From positions 3,576,460 through 3,640,459 of the forward strand of contig NZ_KB850224.1 in assembly GCF_000369805.1 (NCBI RefSeq): DNA of 64,000 bases, written 5' to 3'. Below the pieces are notes generated by a model. The model made no database searches and was not told the origin of the DNA. It saw nothing but the letters and a program-made list of their open reading frames with translations. This stretch comes from Acinetobacter sp. NIPH 2100. Its GTDB lineage: Bacteria; Pseudomonadota; Gammaproteobacteria; Pseudomonadales; Moraxellaceae. Below are positions 56,956-64,000 of this stretch, piece after piece. How positions within the stretch are numbered: the stretch's first letter is position 1; every line of letters starts with the position of its first letter. Position numbers and translations under genes: made by a program.

Positions 56956-57294
56956 TTATTTATCTTGCTTTGAAGTCATAGGTAAAGAAATCACGACCGT
57001 CTGCGTTGCTGGCGGTGAGAACATACGGAGTTGTGTGACTGCGCGAGAACCAATCTGTGCGGTTGCACCAAAGGTTTGCTGTTCAATCAATAAACGCCCC
57101 CATTCAGCGTTTAAATCATCTCTTTCACGCATATATGCACTCAAGTCACGATAATCATGGCGGTATTCAAATACTTGGAACACCACCATCATCGCACTTG
57201 TAAACACCAATGCAACGAGTACAGCATACACAACAACCTTTTTCAGTCCTTTTCTGCTGCTTGGTCTAACGTCGTCATCATTCTTGTTGTTCAT
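56956..57294 (-). CDS. ftsL: Cell division protein FtsL
   Basis: 112 residues. A basic cytoplasmic N-terminus, one membrane segment (about 20-40), and a periplasmic leucine-zipper-like helix with DDLNAEWGRLLIEQQTFG, the conserved FtsL motif. It joins FtsB and FtsQ and activates FtsWI. It lies two bases after rsmH. Confidence 0.93.
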   Translation of the reverse strand: MNNKNDDDVRPSSRKGLKKVVVYAVLVALVFTSAMMVVFQVFEYRHDYRDLSAYMRERDDLNAEWGRLLIEQQTFGATAQIGSRAVTQLRMFSPPATQTVVISLPMTSKQDK

Positions 57295-57296
57295 TC

Positions 57297-58217
57297 TCAG
57301 CCTTTTTGCTCTAAACGCTCAGCCACACGTAGCCATGCACTACGTGAACGAGGATTTGCTTTTACTTCTGCTTCACTCGCACGAATACGAGAAACTTTCT
57401 TTAAACGTCGAGTATCAACCTGTGCTTGAGGCATGCCCCAGCCTGAATCTTCGGCCAAACTCGATTCTTTTTGAATAAACTGCTTGATTAAACGATCTTC
57501 CAAAGAATGAAAGCTAATCACTGCCAGTTGTGCAGTTGGTTTTAATAATGTGACAGCTTGCGGTAAAAATGTCTCGATATCATCGAGTTCTTTGTTAATG
57601 GCAATACGAATCGCTTGGAAAGTACGCGTTGCAGGATGCTTATGCTTTTCCCACTTTGGATGTGCGGTTTTAACCACTTCTGCCAGTTGGGCTGTCGTTG
57701 TCATTTCACCTGCCAGTTTAATGGCTTTGGCAATACGACGGCTATAACGTTCTTCGCCATATTGGTAAATAATGTTTGCTAGTTTTTCTTCTTCAATCTG
57801 AAGCAACCACTCTGCTGCGGTTAAGCCTTGCGAATTGTCCATTCGCATATCCAGTGGCCCGTTTTGCATAAAGCTGAAACCACGCTCTGCTTGGTCCAAT
57901 TGCGGTGATGACACACCTAAGTCAGCCATAATACCATCGACTTCAGTCAGGCCAATTTTGGCAAGCTCAGCTTGAATATCCGCAAAACTGGCATGAATAA
58001 TTTTAAACCGTGGATCGTCTTGTTCTAATTGTGCTGCAACTTCAAGGGCTTGTGGATCTTTATCGAAAGCGTAAACACGCGCATTTTGGTCGAGTTTTGA
58101 AAGTAATAGCTTGGTATGACCACCGCGACCAAAAGTCGCATCGACAAAAATACCAGTATCGCGACCTGCCAATACGCCATCAACGGTTTCATGAAGTAAG
58201 ACAGAAATATGCGACAT
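57297..58217 (-). CDS. rsmH: 16S rRNA (cytosine(1402)-N4)-methyltransferase
   Basis: 306 residues. HISVLLHETVDGV opens the protein; the SAM motif FVDATFGRGGHTKLLL, the DLGVSSPQLD motif and the RGFSFMQNGPLDMRM stretch identify RsmH (MraW). It methylates C1402 in the ribosomal P site. It is the first gene of the cluster here; no mraZ precedes it. Confidence 0.97.
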   Translation of the reverse strand: MSHISVLLHETVDGVLAGRDTGIFVDATFGRGGHTKLLLSKLDQNARVYAFDKDPQALEVAAQLEQDDPRFKIIHASFADIQAELAKIGLTEVDGIMADLGVSSPQLDQAERGFSFMQNGPLDMRMDNSQGLTAAEWLLQIEEEKLANIIYQYGEERYSRRIAKAIKLAGEMTTTAQLAEVVKTAHPKWEKHKHPATRTFQAIRIAINKELDDIETFLPQAVTLLKPTAQLAVISFHSLEDRLIKQFIQKESSLAEDSGWGMPQAQVDTRRLKKVSRIRASEAEVKANPRSRSAWLRVAERLEQKG

Positions 58218-58349
58218 AAGAAATGGATCAACAGCTGAAAATGTAACTGCACATTATCACCTTGTTTTATGTCAGCACCAAACGACTTTTTGTAGAGAAT
58301 TCTTAACTTTTCATAGATAAAACCGTTTTCTTATCATTTTTCAGCCAAC

Positions 58350-58381
58350 AAAAAAGCAAATACAGCGCGTATTTGCTTTTC
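58350..58381 (-). terminator. Rho-independent terminator of the sulfate-binding protein gene
   Basis: The stem AAAAGCAAATAC/GTATTTGCTTTT with a 5-base loop continues into a T run on the minus strand. It lies 34 bases after the stop and separates the gene from rsmH. Confidence 0.9.
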
Positions 58382-58414
58382 TACTTTTTCTGCCAATCTA
58401 AATAAGAACTAAAT

Positions 58415-59410
58415 TTATGGTTTTTCCGCATAAATCTGGTCGAAAATCGCACCATTCACAAAATGTGTTTTTTGCGCTTTTGCCCAACCACCAAATACGT
58501 CATTAATCTTGAACAGTTTAATCTTTGGAAATTGCTGAGCGTATTTGGCAGCAACTTGTGGATTACGTGGACGGAAATAATATTTTGCTGCCAGATCTTG
58601 CCCTAAAGGTGAATACAGGAAATTTAAGTAACCACGTGCCAGCTGACGATTGCCATTTTTATCGACGGTTTTATCAACAATTGCCACCGACGGTTCAGCC
58701 AAAATCGAAATGGATGGATACACAATTTCAAATTTGTCTTTCCCTAAACCTTGAGTTGCCAATAACGCCTCATTTTCCCAAGACAACAGCACATCACCAA
58801 TACCACGCTCAGCAAAAGTGGTTAATGATCCACGCGCACCTGAGTCTAAAACTTTGACGTTCTGATAGAGCTTTTTCACCAATTCACGTGCCTTGGCGTC
58901 ATTACCGCCGGGTTGTTTCAACGCATAACCCCAAGCCGATAAATAAATCCAGCGTGGTGCACCACCCGTTTTTGGATTTGGTGTAATGATTTCAACACCG
59001 GTTTTCGTCAAATCATTCCAATCACGAATATTTTTTGGATTGCCTTTACGCACCAAGAACACTACGGTTGAGGTATAAGGTGCAGAGTTATCTTTAAATT
59101 GTTTTTGCCAGTCTTTACGGATTAAACCTGCATTGGCAATTTCATCAATATCATTGGCCAATGCGAGCGTTACGACATCTGCCTGCAAGCCATCAATGAC
59201 TGAACGTGCCTGTTTACCCGAACCACCATGTGACTGTTTAAAATCAACATCCTGTCCTGTTCTTTTTTTCCAGTACTGGCCAAATGCTTGATTATATTCT
59301 TGATAAAATTCACGTGTTGGATCATAAGACACGTTTAAAAAAGTGGTTGCTGCTTGCGCTACACCATTTAAGCCCAACGCCAACAATGCCGCTGCGATGA
59401 CAGTTTTCAT
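58415..59410 (-). CDS. sbp: Sulfate/thiosulfate ABC transporter periplasmic binding protein
   Basis: 331 residues. The signal peptide ends in [20 protein letters not shown], the prokaryotic sulfate-binding signature at the mature N-terminus. The ligand-binding pieces [33 protein letters not shown] and LLSWENEA follow. It delivers sulfate or thiosulfate to CysTWA. The permease and ATPase genes are not next to it in this window. cysP is an alternative name. Confidence 0.93.
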   Translation of the reverse strand: MKTVIAAALLALGLNGVAQAATTFLNVSYDPTREFYQEYNQAFGQYWKKRTGQDVDFKQSHGGSGKQARSVIDGLQADVVTLALANDIDEIANAGLIRKDWQKQFKDNSAPYTSTVVFLVRKGNPKNIRDWNDLTKTGVEIITPNPKTGGAPRWIYLSAWGYALKQPGGNDAKARELVKKLYQNVKVLDSGARGSLTTFAERGIGDVLLSWENEALLATQGLGKDKFEIVYPSISILAEPSVAIVDKTVDKNGNRQLARGYLNFLYSPLGQDLAAKYYFRPRNPQVAAKYAQQFPKIKLFKINDVFGGWAKAQKTHFVNGAIFDQIYAEKP

Positions 59411-59820
59411 TATATTGTTTACTCATTTCGCCCCATTTGTCACCACTATATTTCTTTAAAAATATTTTACAATCATATAGTTATACCAATATATTTATTA
59501 CTATTCTGTTTTTAAGATATAGCAATGGCCTGTATTTCCTGCATTAAAAGAATATCCAGCCTTTTATTTTTGTGGCAAAATGAGAAAAATTATCATTCTC
59601 CACTTTTTCTACACATTTACTTGCTAGATTCTAGTTGTATATAAAGTAGCCATAGTGCTATAAATACACAACAGGATGTGTCAAATTTTTATATTTTTGT
59701 AAAAAGTGTGACATATATCAACTTTTGTATTAAGATTTATGTTTGAATCGTATTATTAAAGCAATAGTATAGTCGTTTGGTTAGTCTTGTAGACTCAATA
59801 TCATGAAGGGGATGTGAGCA
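59411..59820. other. Intergenic region between sbp and a small secreted protein
   Basis: 410 bases, AT-rich, with no convincing gene. It contains a Fur-box-like site (59582-59600). A TTGAAT at 59743 and TAGTAT at 59765, 16 bases apart, could be a promoter for the gene at 59821. No terminator is seen. Confidence 0.5.
59582..59600. promoter_or_regulatory. Fur-box-like site
   Basis: The minus strand GAGAATGATAATTTTTCTC matches 15 of 19 positions of the Fur consensus GATAATGATAATCATTATC by my alignment. It lies about 170 bases before sbp and 220 before the small secreted protein gene, so its target is unclear. Confidence 0.45.
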
Positions 59821-60126
59821 ATGCGAGCATTAAATATGAAAAAAACACTAAGTTTAAGCCTATTTTTAGCATGTTCTGTCCAACTTGGACATGCGGCAGC
59901 AATTAAAGAAAGCAATAACATAAAAACGCTTGATAAATCTTCTTCAAGCCTGATTGTCAAAGCACTGGATCAACAAAAACGTAATACATCGATGTTGCCG
60001 TCAACAGATGATGAGTTAAAAATGTTGAATACGATTCGTACAACACCAACTCAGACCTTCTTTGCAAGCCAACATGAGCGTTTTTCTCGTTTCGTTCAAA
60101 TCATATTCCAACCACACACTTCTTAA
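59821..60126 (+). CDS. Small secreted protein of unknown function
   Basis: 101 residues. I do not recognise the family. A signal peptide (MKKTLSLSLFLACSVQLGHA from the sixth residue) should be removed, leaving about 75 residues rich in Ser, Thr, Lys and Gln without cysteines. AAGGGGATGTGAGC precedes the first ATG; the ATG at 59836 is the other option. A terminator follows 38 bases after the stop, which supports a real single-gene unit. A Fur-box-like site lies upstream, at a distance. Confidence 0.7.
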   Translation: MRALNMKKTLSLSLFLACSVQLGHAAAIKESNNIKTLDKSSSSLIVKALDQQKRNTSMLPSTDDELKMLNTIRTTPTQTFFASQHERFSRFVQIIFQPHTS

Positions 60127-60163
60127 TATTTTTTAAATATGTGCCCCTTCACATGTTTAAATC

Positions 60164-60194
60164 AAGCCTAGTCATGCCGTGACTAGGCTTTTTC
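60164..60194 (+). terminator. Rho-independent terminator before gltX
   Basis: The stem AAGCCTAGTCA/TGACTAGGCTT with a 5-base loop is followed by T residues. It ends the small secreted protein gene; a TATAAT at 60197-60202 just after it is a likely gltX -10 box. Confidence 0.9.
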
Positions 60195-60234
60195 GTTATA
60201 ATAGTCTCAATTTTAATTTAAGCCCCGATCATTT

Positions 60235-61743
60235 ATGAAAGTTCGTACCCGTATTGCGCCTTCTCCTACAGGTTTTCCCCATGTAGGTACTGCTTATATT
60301 GCGTTATTTAATTTATGTTTTGCCAAACAGCATGGCGGTGAATTTATTTTACGTATTGAAGATACGGATCAACTTCGTTCAACCCCAGAATCTGAAAAAA
60401 TGATTTTAGACTCTTTGCGCTGGTTAGGGTTGAATTGGTCTGAAGGTCCAGATGTTGGTGGTCCACATGCCCCTTATCGCCAATCTGAACGTATGGGTAT
60501 CTATAAGCAATATGCTTTAGAATTGGTTGAAAAAGGTCATGCTTTTTATTGTTTTGCAACCGCAGAAGAGCTTGATCAAATGCGTGCTGAACAACAAGCA
60601 CGTGGCGAAACACCTAAATACGATGGTCGTGGCTTAAAATTATCTTCAGAAGAAGTACAACGTCGTCTCGCTGCGGGTGAACCTCACGTTATTCGTATGA
60701 AAGTACCTGAGGAAGGCATTTGTAAAATTAATGACTTACTCCGTGGTGAAGTTGAGATTCCATGGGTACAAGTCGACATGCAAGTCCTGTTAAAAACAGA
60801 TGGTTTACCGACCTATCACCTTGCAAACGTAGTAGATGACCACTTAATGGAAATCACTCACGTATTACGTGGTGAAGAGTGGTTGCCATCAGCACCGAAG
60901 CATCAATTGCTTTATCAGTACTTCGGTTGGAAAATGCCAACCTTATGCCACATGCCATTGTTGCGTAATCCAGATAAATCAAAGCTGTCTAAACGCAAAA
61001 ACCCGACCTCAATCAACTATTATCGCGACATCGGGGTATTGCCAGAAGCATTGTTGAACTACTTAGGTCGTATGGGTTGGTCAATGCCTGATGAGCGTGA
61101 AGTATTTACCCTACAAGACATGATTGAAAACTTTGATGTACAACGTGTTTCTCTTGGCGGTCCGATCTTTGATGTTGAGAAACTGAACTGGCTCAATGGT
61201 CAATGGATCAAAGGATTGACACCAGGGCAACTGTTAGACCGTTTATTGGCGTGGAAAAGTGACCGTCAAACACTTGAAGATATTGCTGCAGCGATTCAAC
61301 CACGCATCAACTTACTCTCTGAAGCAGTGAATTGGGCAGGTTTCTATTTCAATCACATGCCACAAATCGACAAAGCGCAATTCGAAAGCAAAAAACTGAC
61401 AGAAGAACAAGTTCGTCAGAGCCTACAGTTTGCAATTTGGCGCTTAGAAAGTCAGTTCAGCTGGAATAATGACACGGTAAGTCAAACCTTGATGGACTTG
61501 GCCAATCAGATGGAAGTTAAACTTCGTGATTTCATGCCAGCCTTCTTTATTGCGATTGCAGGTTCAACCAGCTCAACACCTGTAATGCAATCAATGGTGA
61601 CATTAGGTCCAGATTTGACCTTTGCACGCTTGCGTCATGCTTTAGAGATTGTGGGTGCGCCAAGCAAGAAAGAACTGAAAGTTTGGGAAAAGCTAAATGA
61701 ATCACTAAAACTGCCGAAAAATGATGCAAATAGTGAGACTTAA
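60235..61743 (+). CDS. gltX: Glutamyl-tRNA synthetase
   Basis: 502 residues. Class I synthetase with the HIGH-type motif in [16 protein letters not shown], the [15 protein letters not shown] segment and the KMSKS-type motif KLSKRKNP. It charges tRNA-Glu. Immediately downstream lie tRNA-Ala and the first of three tRNA-Glu genes, its own substrates. Confidence 0.97.
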   Translation: MKVRTRIAPSPTGFPHVGTAYIALFNLCFAKQHGGEFILRIEDTDQLRSTPESEKMILDSLRWLGLNWSEGPDVGGPHAPYRQSERMGIYKQYALELVEKGHAFYCFATAEELDQMRAEQQARGETPKYDGRGLKLSSEEVQRRLAAGEPHVIRMKVPEEGICKINDLLRGEVEIPWVQVDMQVLLKTDGLPTYHLANVVDDHLMEITHVLRGEEWLPSAPKHQLLYQYFGWKMPTLCHMPLLRNPDKSKLSKRKNPTSINYYRDIGVLPEALLNYLGRMGWSMPDEREVFTLQDMIENFDVQRVSLGGPIFDVEKLNWLNGQWIKGLTPGQLLDRLLAWKSDRQTLEDIAAAIQPRINLLSEAVNWAGFYFNHMPQIDKAQFESKKLTEEQVRQSLQFAIWRLESQFSWNNDTVSQTLMDLANQMEVKLRDFMPAFFIAIAGSTSSTPVMQSMVTLGPDLTFARLRHALEIVGAPSKKELKVWEKLNESLKLPKNDANSET

Positions 61744-61756
61744 TTCAGTTTAATGA

Positions 61757-61785
61757 TTGACGTGTGAGCGCATTCCCCCTAATAT
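61757..61785 (+). promoter_or_regulatory. Promoter of the tRNA-Ala/tRNA-Glu unit, inside a perfect inverted repeat
   Basis: TTGACG and TAATAT are exactly 17 bases apart, 14 bases after gltX, followed by a GC-rich discriminator as in stringently controlled promoters. Arms GTGTGAGCGCA (61762-61772) and TGCGCTCACAC (61786-61796) bracket the end of the spacer and the -10 box. Confidence 0.7.
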
Positions 61786-61802
61786 TGCGCTCACACAATC
61801 TG

Positions 61803-61878
61803 GGGGTCATAGCTCAGTTGGTAGAGCGCTACAATGGCATTGTAGAGGTCAGCAGTTCGATCCTGCTTGGCTCCACCA
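61803..61878 (+). tRNA. tRNA-Ala (GGC)
   Basis: 76 bases with CCA encoded. The acceptor stem GGGGTCA/TGGCTCC, the anticodon stem CTACA/TGTAG with loop ATGGCAT (anticodon GGC) and the T stem AGCAG/CTGCT with loop TTCGATC all pair. Confidence 0.96.
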
Positions 61879-61902
61879 AACCTTATTTGTGTTGCCTCAT
61901 CT

Positions 61903-61978
61903 GTCCCTATCGTCTAGAGGCCTAGGACATCGCCCTTTCACGGCGGTAACCGGGGTTCGAATCCCCGTAGGGACGCCA
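61903..61978 (+). tRNA. tRNA-Glu (TTC), copy 1
   Basis: 76 bases ending in GCCA. The acceptor stem GTCCCTA/TAGGGAC, the anticodon loop CTTTCAC (anticodon TTC) and the T stem CCGGG-type pairing are intact. It probably shares a transcript with tRNA-Ala 24 bases upstream. Confidence 0.97.
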
Positions 61979-62090
61979 AATTTTGTTTATCTAATAATTA
62001 TATTTTTCTCACAATCTTGCCTGAATCAGATTGCACATTTTCGAATTTTCCATAAAATAGCCGCTTCTCTATGCTTGGACAAATTGTCGT

Positions 62091-63497
62091 ATGCAATCTT
62101 CCAACTCGAATACGCATTCAGAATCAAAAACTTTAAAACGTGCAATGAGCACTCGCCATTTAGTTATGCTTTCTTTAGGCGGTGCAATCGGTACAGGTTT
62201 ATTTTTAGGTTCTGGTGAAGTTATCGCTCAAACTGGCCCTGTGGGTGCAATTATTGCCTATGTGTTAGGTGGTTTGATTGCCTATATGGTCATGCTCTGT
62301 TTAGGTGAACTTGCAGTACATATGCCTGTTGCTGGATCTTTTGGTGCATACGCTCAAAAATATATTGGTCCAGGCACGGGTTACATGATTTCTTGGGTCT
62401 ATTGGCTTACATGGACTGCCACATTAGGGACAGAATTTACCGCTGCCGCCTTGCTGATGCAGGAATGGTTCCCACATATTTCCATGTGGATCTGGACCAT
62501 TATCTTTGCAGTTACCATTTTAGGGCTCAATCTTAGTTCAACACGTATGTTTGCTGAATCTGAGTTTTGGTTGGCCTTGGTTAAAGTAGTGACCGTGATT
62601 GCCTTCATTATTTTGGGCTTACTGGCTATTTTTGGACTCATTCCTTTCCAAGGTTATGAATCAGCACCACTATTCCATAACTTGACTGCACATGGTTGGT
62701 TCCCTCAAGGCTTAATTCCAATTTTTACCACCATGCTGATTGTTAACTTTGCCTTCTCTGGTACAGAACTAATTGGTGTGGCGGCAGGTGAAACCAAAGA
62801 CCCTGCAGAAAACGTACCTAAGGCGATTAATGCAGCCATCTGGCGTTTATTAATTTTCTTTGTGGGTACCATCATTGTGATTAGTGCACTGCTTCCTTTC
62901 CAAGCGGCAGGTTTGGGTACTGAAGGAGTGAGTAGTAGTCCGTTCGTTACAGTGTTTAATTATATTGGCATTCCTTATGCCGATGACATTATCCGTTTTG
63001 TGATTATTACGGCCTTGTTGTCTGCAGCAAACTCGGGTCTGTATGCTGCATCACGTATGATGTGGTCTCTGTCAGATCAGCGTCAGTTACCAAGTGTTTT
63101 CTCAAGACTGTCTAAAAGTGGAACACCGATTATTGCGCTTGTCGTGACGATGTTTGGTGCAATCCCAGGACTTTTATCAGAGCACTTTGCGCCTGAAACA
63201 ATTTTCAAGAATTTATTGGGTATCGCTGCGTTCACCATGGTGATCGTGTGGATGAGCATCTGTTTAAGTCAGTTTAACTTTAGACGCCAGTGGTATAAAG
63301 CAGGCCATTCTGCAAAAGATTTGAAATTTGCTGCGCCACTTTATCCAATTGTCCCAATTCTCGGTTTCATCTTCTGTTTCATTACCGGTTTAAGTATGGC
63401 AGCAGATCCTGAGATGCAGGCTGGCTTTATTGGCTGTTTACTGTTTATTGCAGCCTGTTATTTAAGTCATTACCTGTTTTATCGTGATCGTAAATAA
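62091..63497 (+). CDS. Amino acid permease, AAT family, MmuP-like
   Basis: 468 residues, 12 membrane segments. The APC/AAT start LSLGGAIGTGLFLGSG is followed by segments close to the S-methylmethionine permease MmuP: SWVYWLTWTATLGTEFTAAA, LNLSSTRMFAESEFWLALVK and NFAFSGTELIGVAAGET. No mmuM homocysteine methyltransferase is adjacent, so the substrate could be another amino acid. The gene is flanked by identical tRNA-Glu copies and ends in a terminator. Confidence 0.88.
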   Translation: MQSSNSNTHSESKTLKRAMSTRHLVMLSLGGAIGTGLFLGSGEVIAQTGPVGAIIAYVLGGLIAYMVMLCLGELAVHMPVAGSFGAYAQKYIGPGTGYMISWVYWLTWTATLGTEFTAAALLMQEWFPHISMWIWTIIFAVTILGLNLSSTRMFAESEFWLALVKVVTVIAFIILGLLAIFGLIPFQGYESAPLFHNLTAHGWFPQGLIPIFTTMLIVNFAFSGTELIGVAAGETKDPAENVPKAINAAIWRLLIFFVGTIIVISALLPFQAAGLGTEGVSSSPFVTVFNYIGIPYADDIIRFVIITALLSAANSGLYAASRMMWSLSDQRQLPSVFSRLSKSGTPIIALVVTMFGAIPGLLSEHFAPETIFKNLLGIAAFTMVIVWMSICLSQFNFRRQWYKAGHSAKDLKFAAPLYPIVPILGFIFCFITGLSMAADPEMQAGFIGCLLFIAACYLSHYLFYRDRK

Positions 63498-63508
63498 TCA
63501 AATCCCAT

Positions 63509-63537
63509 AAAAAATGCAGCTTAAGCTGCATTTTTTA
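63509..63537 (+). terminator. Rho-independent terminator after the permease gene
   Basis: The palindromic stem ATGCAGCTTAAGCTGCAT is bordered by A and T runs, 11 bases after the stop. Confidence 0.9.
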
Positions 63538-63664
63538 TGTCTGTAGAAATACCATTTATTTGGTGGTTTTTTCGCTTAACTACTTATTTTTGATTATTTA
63601 TTCTGCGATATGTTTTATTTTTAGACACTTATTCACTTTTTTTAAATTTTATTCAGAAAAGTGT

Positions 63665-63693
63665 TTGACACCCTATCTAATTCACCCTAATAT
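63665..63693 (+). promoter_or_regulatory. Sigma-70 promoter of the tRNA-Glu pair
   Basis: A perfect TTGACA and TAATAT are 17 bases apart, with the tRNA starting 17 bases after the -10 box and a C-rich stretch between. Confidence 0.8.
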
Positions 63694-63710
63694 ACGCCCA
63701 CCTCTGAAAC

Positions 63711-63786
63711 GTCCCTATCGTCTAGAGGCCTAGGACATCGCCCTTTCACGGCGGTAACCGGGGTTCGAATCCCCGTAGGGACGCCA
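63711..63786 (+). tRNA. tRNA-Glu (TTC), copy 2
   Basis: Identical over all 76 bases to the copy at 61903-61978, anticodon TTC, CCA encoded. Confidence 0.97.
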
Positions 63787-63891
63787 CTAAATTCGAGGAA
63801 AAGCAAAGATTAATATTTTTGCCGAGAATTTAGGCCTAGCGGCACATGATATATTTCATATCTTAGCCATAGGTAAATCTCCTCACGATAC

Positions 63892-63967
63892 GTCCCTATC
63901 GTCTAGAGGCCTAGGACATCGCCCTTTCACGGCGGTAACCGGGGTTCGAATCCCCGTAGGGACGCCA
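63892..63967 (+). tRNA. tRNA-Glu (TTC), copy 3
   Basis: Identical to the other two copies. It is 105 bases after copy 2 and probably on the same transcript, ended by the hairpin that follows. Confidence 0.97.
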
Positions 63968-63976
63968 AATTCTAAA

Positions 63977-64000
63977 AAGCCACTGCATTGACAGTGGCTT
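63977..64000 (+). terminator. Terminator of the tRNA-Glu pair (cut by window end)
   Basis: The stem AAGCCACTG/CAGTGGCTT with a 6-base loop reaches the window edge. The expected T run would lie beyond it. Confidence 0.7.

Noticed and set aside
61757..62218. Plus-strand frame of 153 codons after gltX
   Set aside because: It passes through two tRNA genes and the start of the permease in another frame; the tRNAs explain the sequence.

Overview
The window looks like chromosome of an Acinetobacter-type gammaproteobacterium (Moraxellaceae). The reasons are low-GC, Acinetobacter-like protein sequences, gene order such as pilMNOPQ-aroK-aroB-(damX-like)-gltBD, a division and cell-wall cluster that stops after mraY, a hydrolase-type SpoT, and TfpZ/PglL genes beside type IV pilins. 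I see no insertion sequence, prophage or CRISPR array. The species cannot be named from sequence alone.

Layout. 1-14,114 (minus strand) holds two consecutive minor-pilin operons, each fimT-pilV-pilW-pilX-pilY1. The upstream one is followed by two pilE-like pilins; the pilY1 of the downstream one runs off the window. 14.2-22 kb: ispH, gmk-rpoZ-spoT, ridA, the iron-storage pair bfd/bfr and a PglL oligosaccharyltransferase. 22.1-27.8 kb: a pilin island with a second pilin plus tfpZ, then a very AT-rich three-gene cassette (serine hydrolase, O-antigen-ligase-like protein, sulfatase-fold phosphotransferase), then the major pilin pilA. 28.2-31.5 kb: lemA, two TPM-domain genes and a ferritin-like hydrolase. 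31.6-33 kb: an exporter behind a near-perfect Fur box. 33.2-39.2 kb: gltBD. 39.7-47.4 kb: pilMNOPQ, aroK, aroB and a SPOR-like gene. 47.6-58.2 kb: ponA, rlmA and the mraY-murF-murE-ftsI-ftsL-rsmH cluster. 58.4-64 kb: sulfate-binding protein, a small secreted protein, gltX, tRNA-Ala, three identical tRNA-Glu genes and an amino acid permease.

How it fits together. Much of the window serves type IV pili: the secretin and alignment complex (pilMNOPQ), the major pilin and an alternative pilin, two priming and tip complexes (minor pilins plus PilY1), and modification enzymes (PglL, an O-ligase-like protein, a phosphotransferase-like protein). Both major-type pilins have sigma-54-like promoters. A third sigma-54-like promoter with an NtrC-like upstream site lies before gltBD, which links nitrogen assimilation to the same sigma factor. 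Iron control appears as Fur-box-like sites before bfd, the exporter and an intergenic region near 59.6 kb.

Most interesting points: the pilA-to-pilin-2 cassette as a possible undescribed pilin-modification module; the doubled minor-pilin/PilY1 operons; an apparent insertion that gives the second FimT a leader of about 87 residues; a haem-binding bacterioferritin without its ferroxidase ligands; and a perfect inverted repeat around the -10 box of a tRNA promoter.
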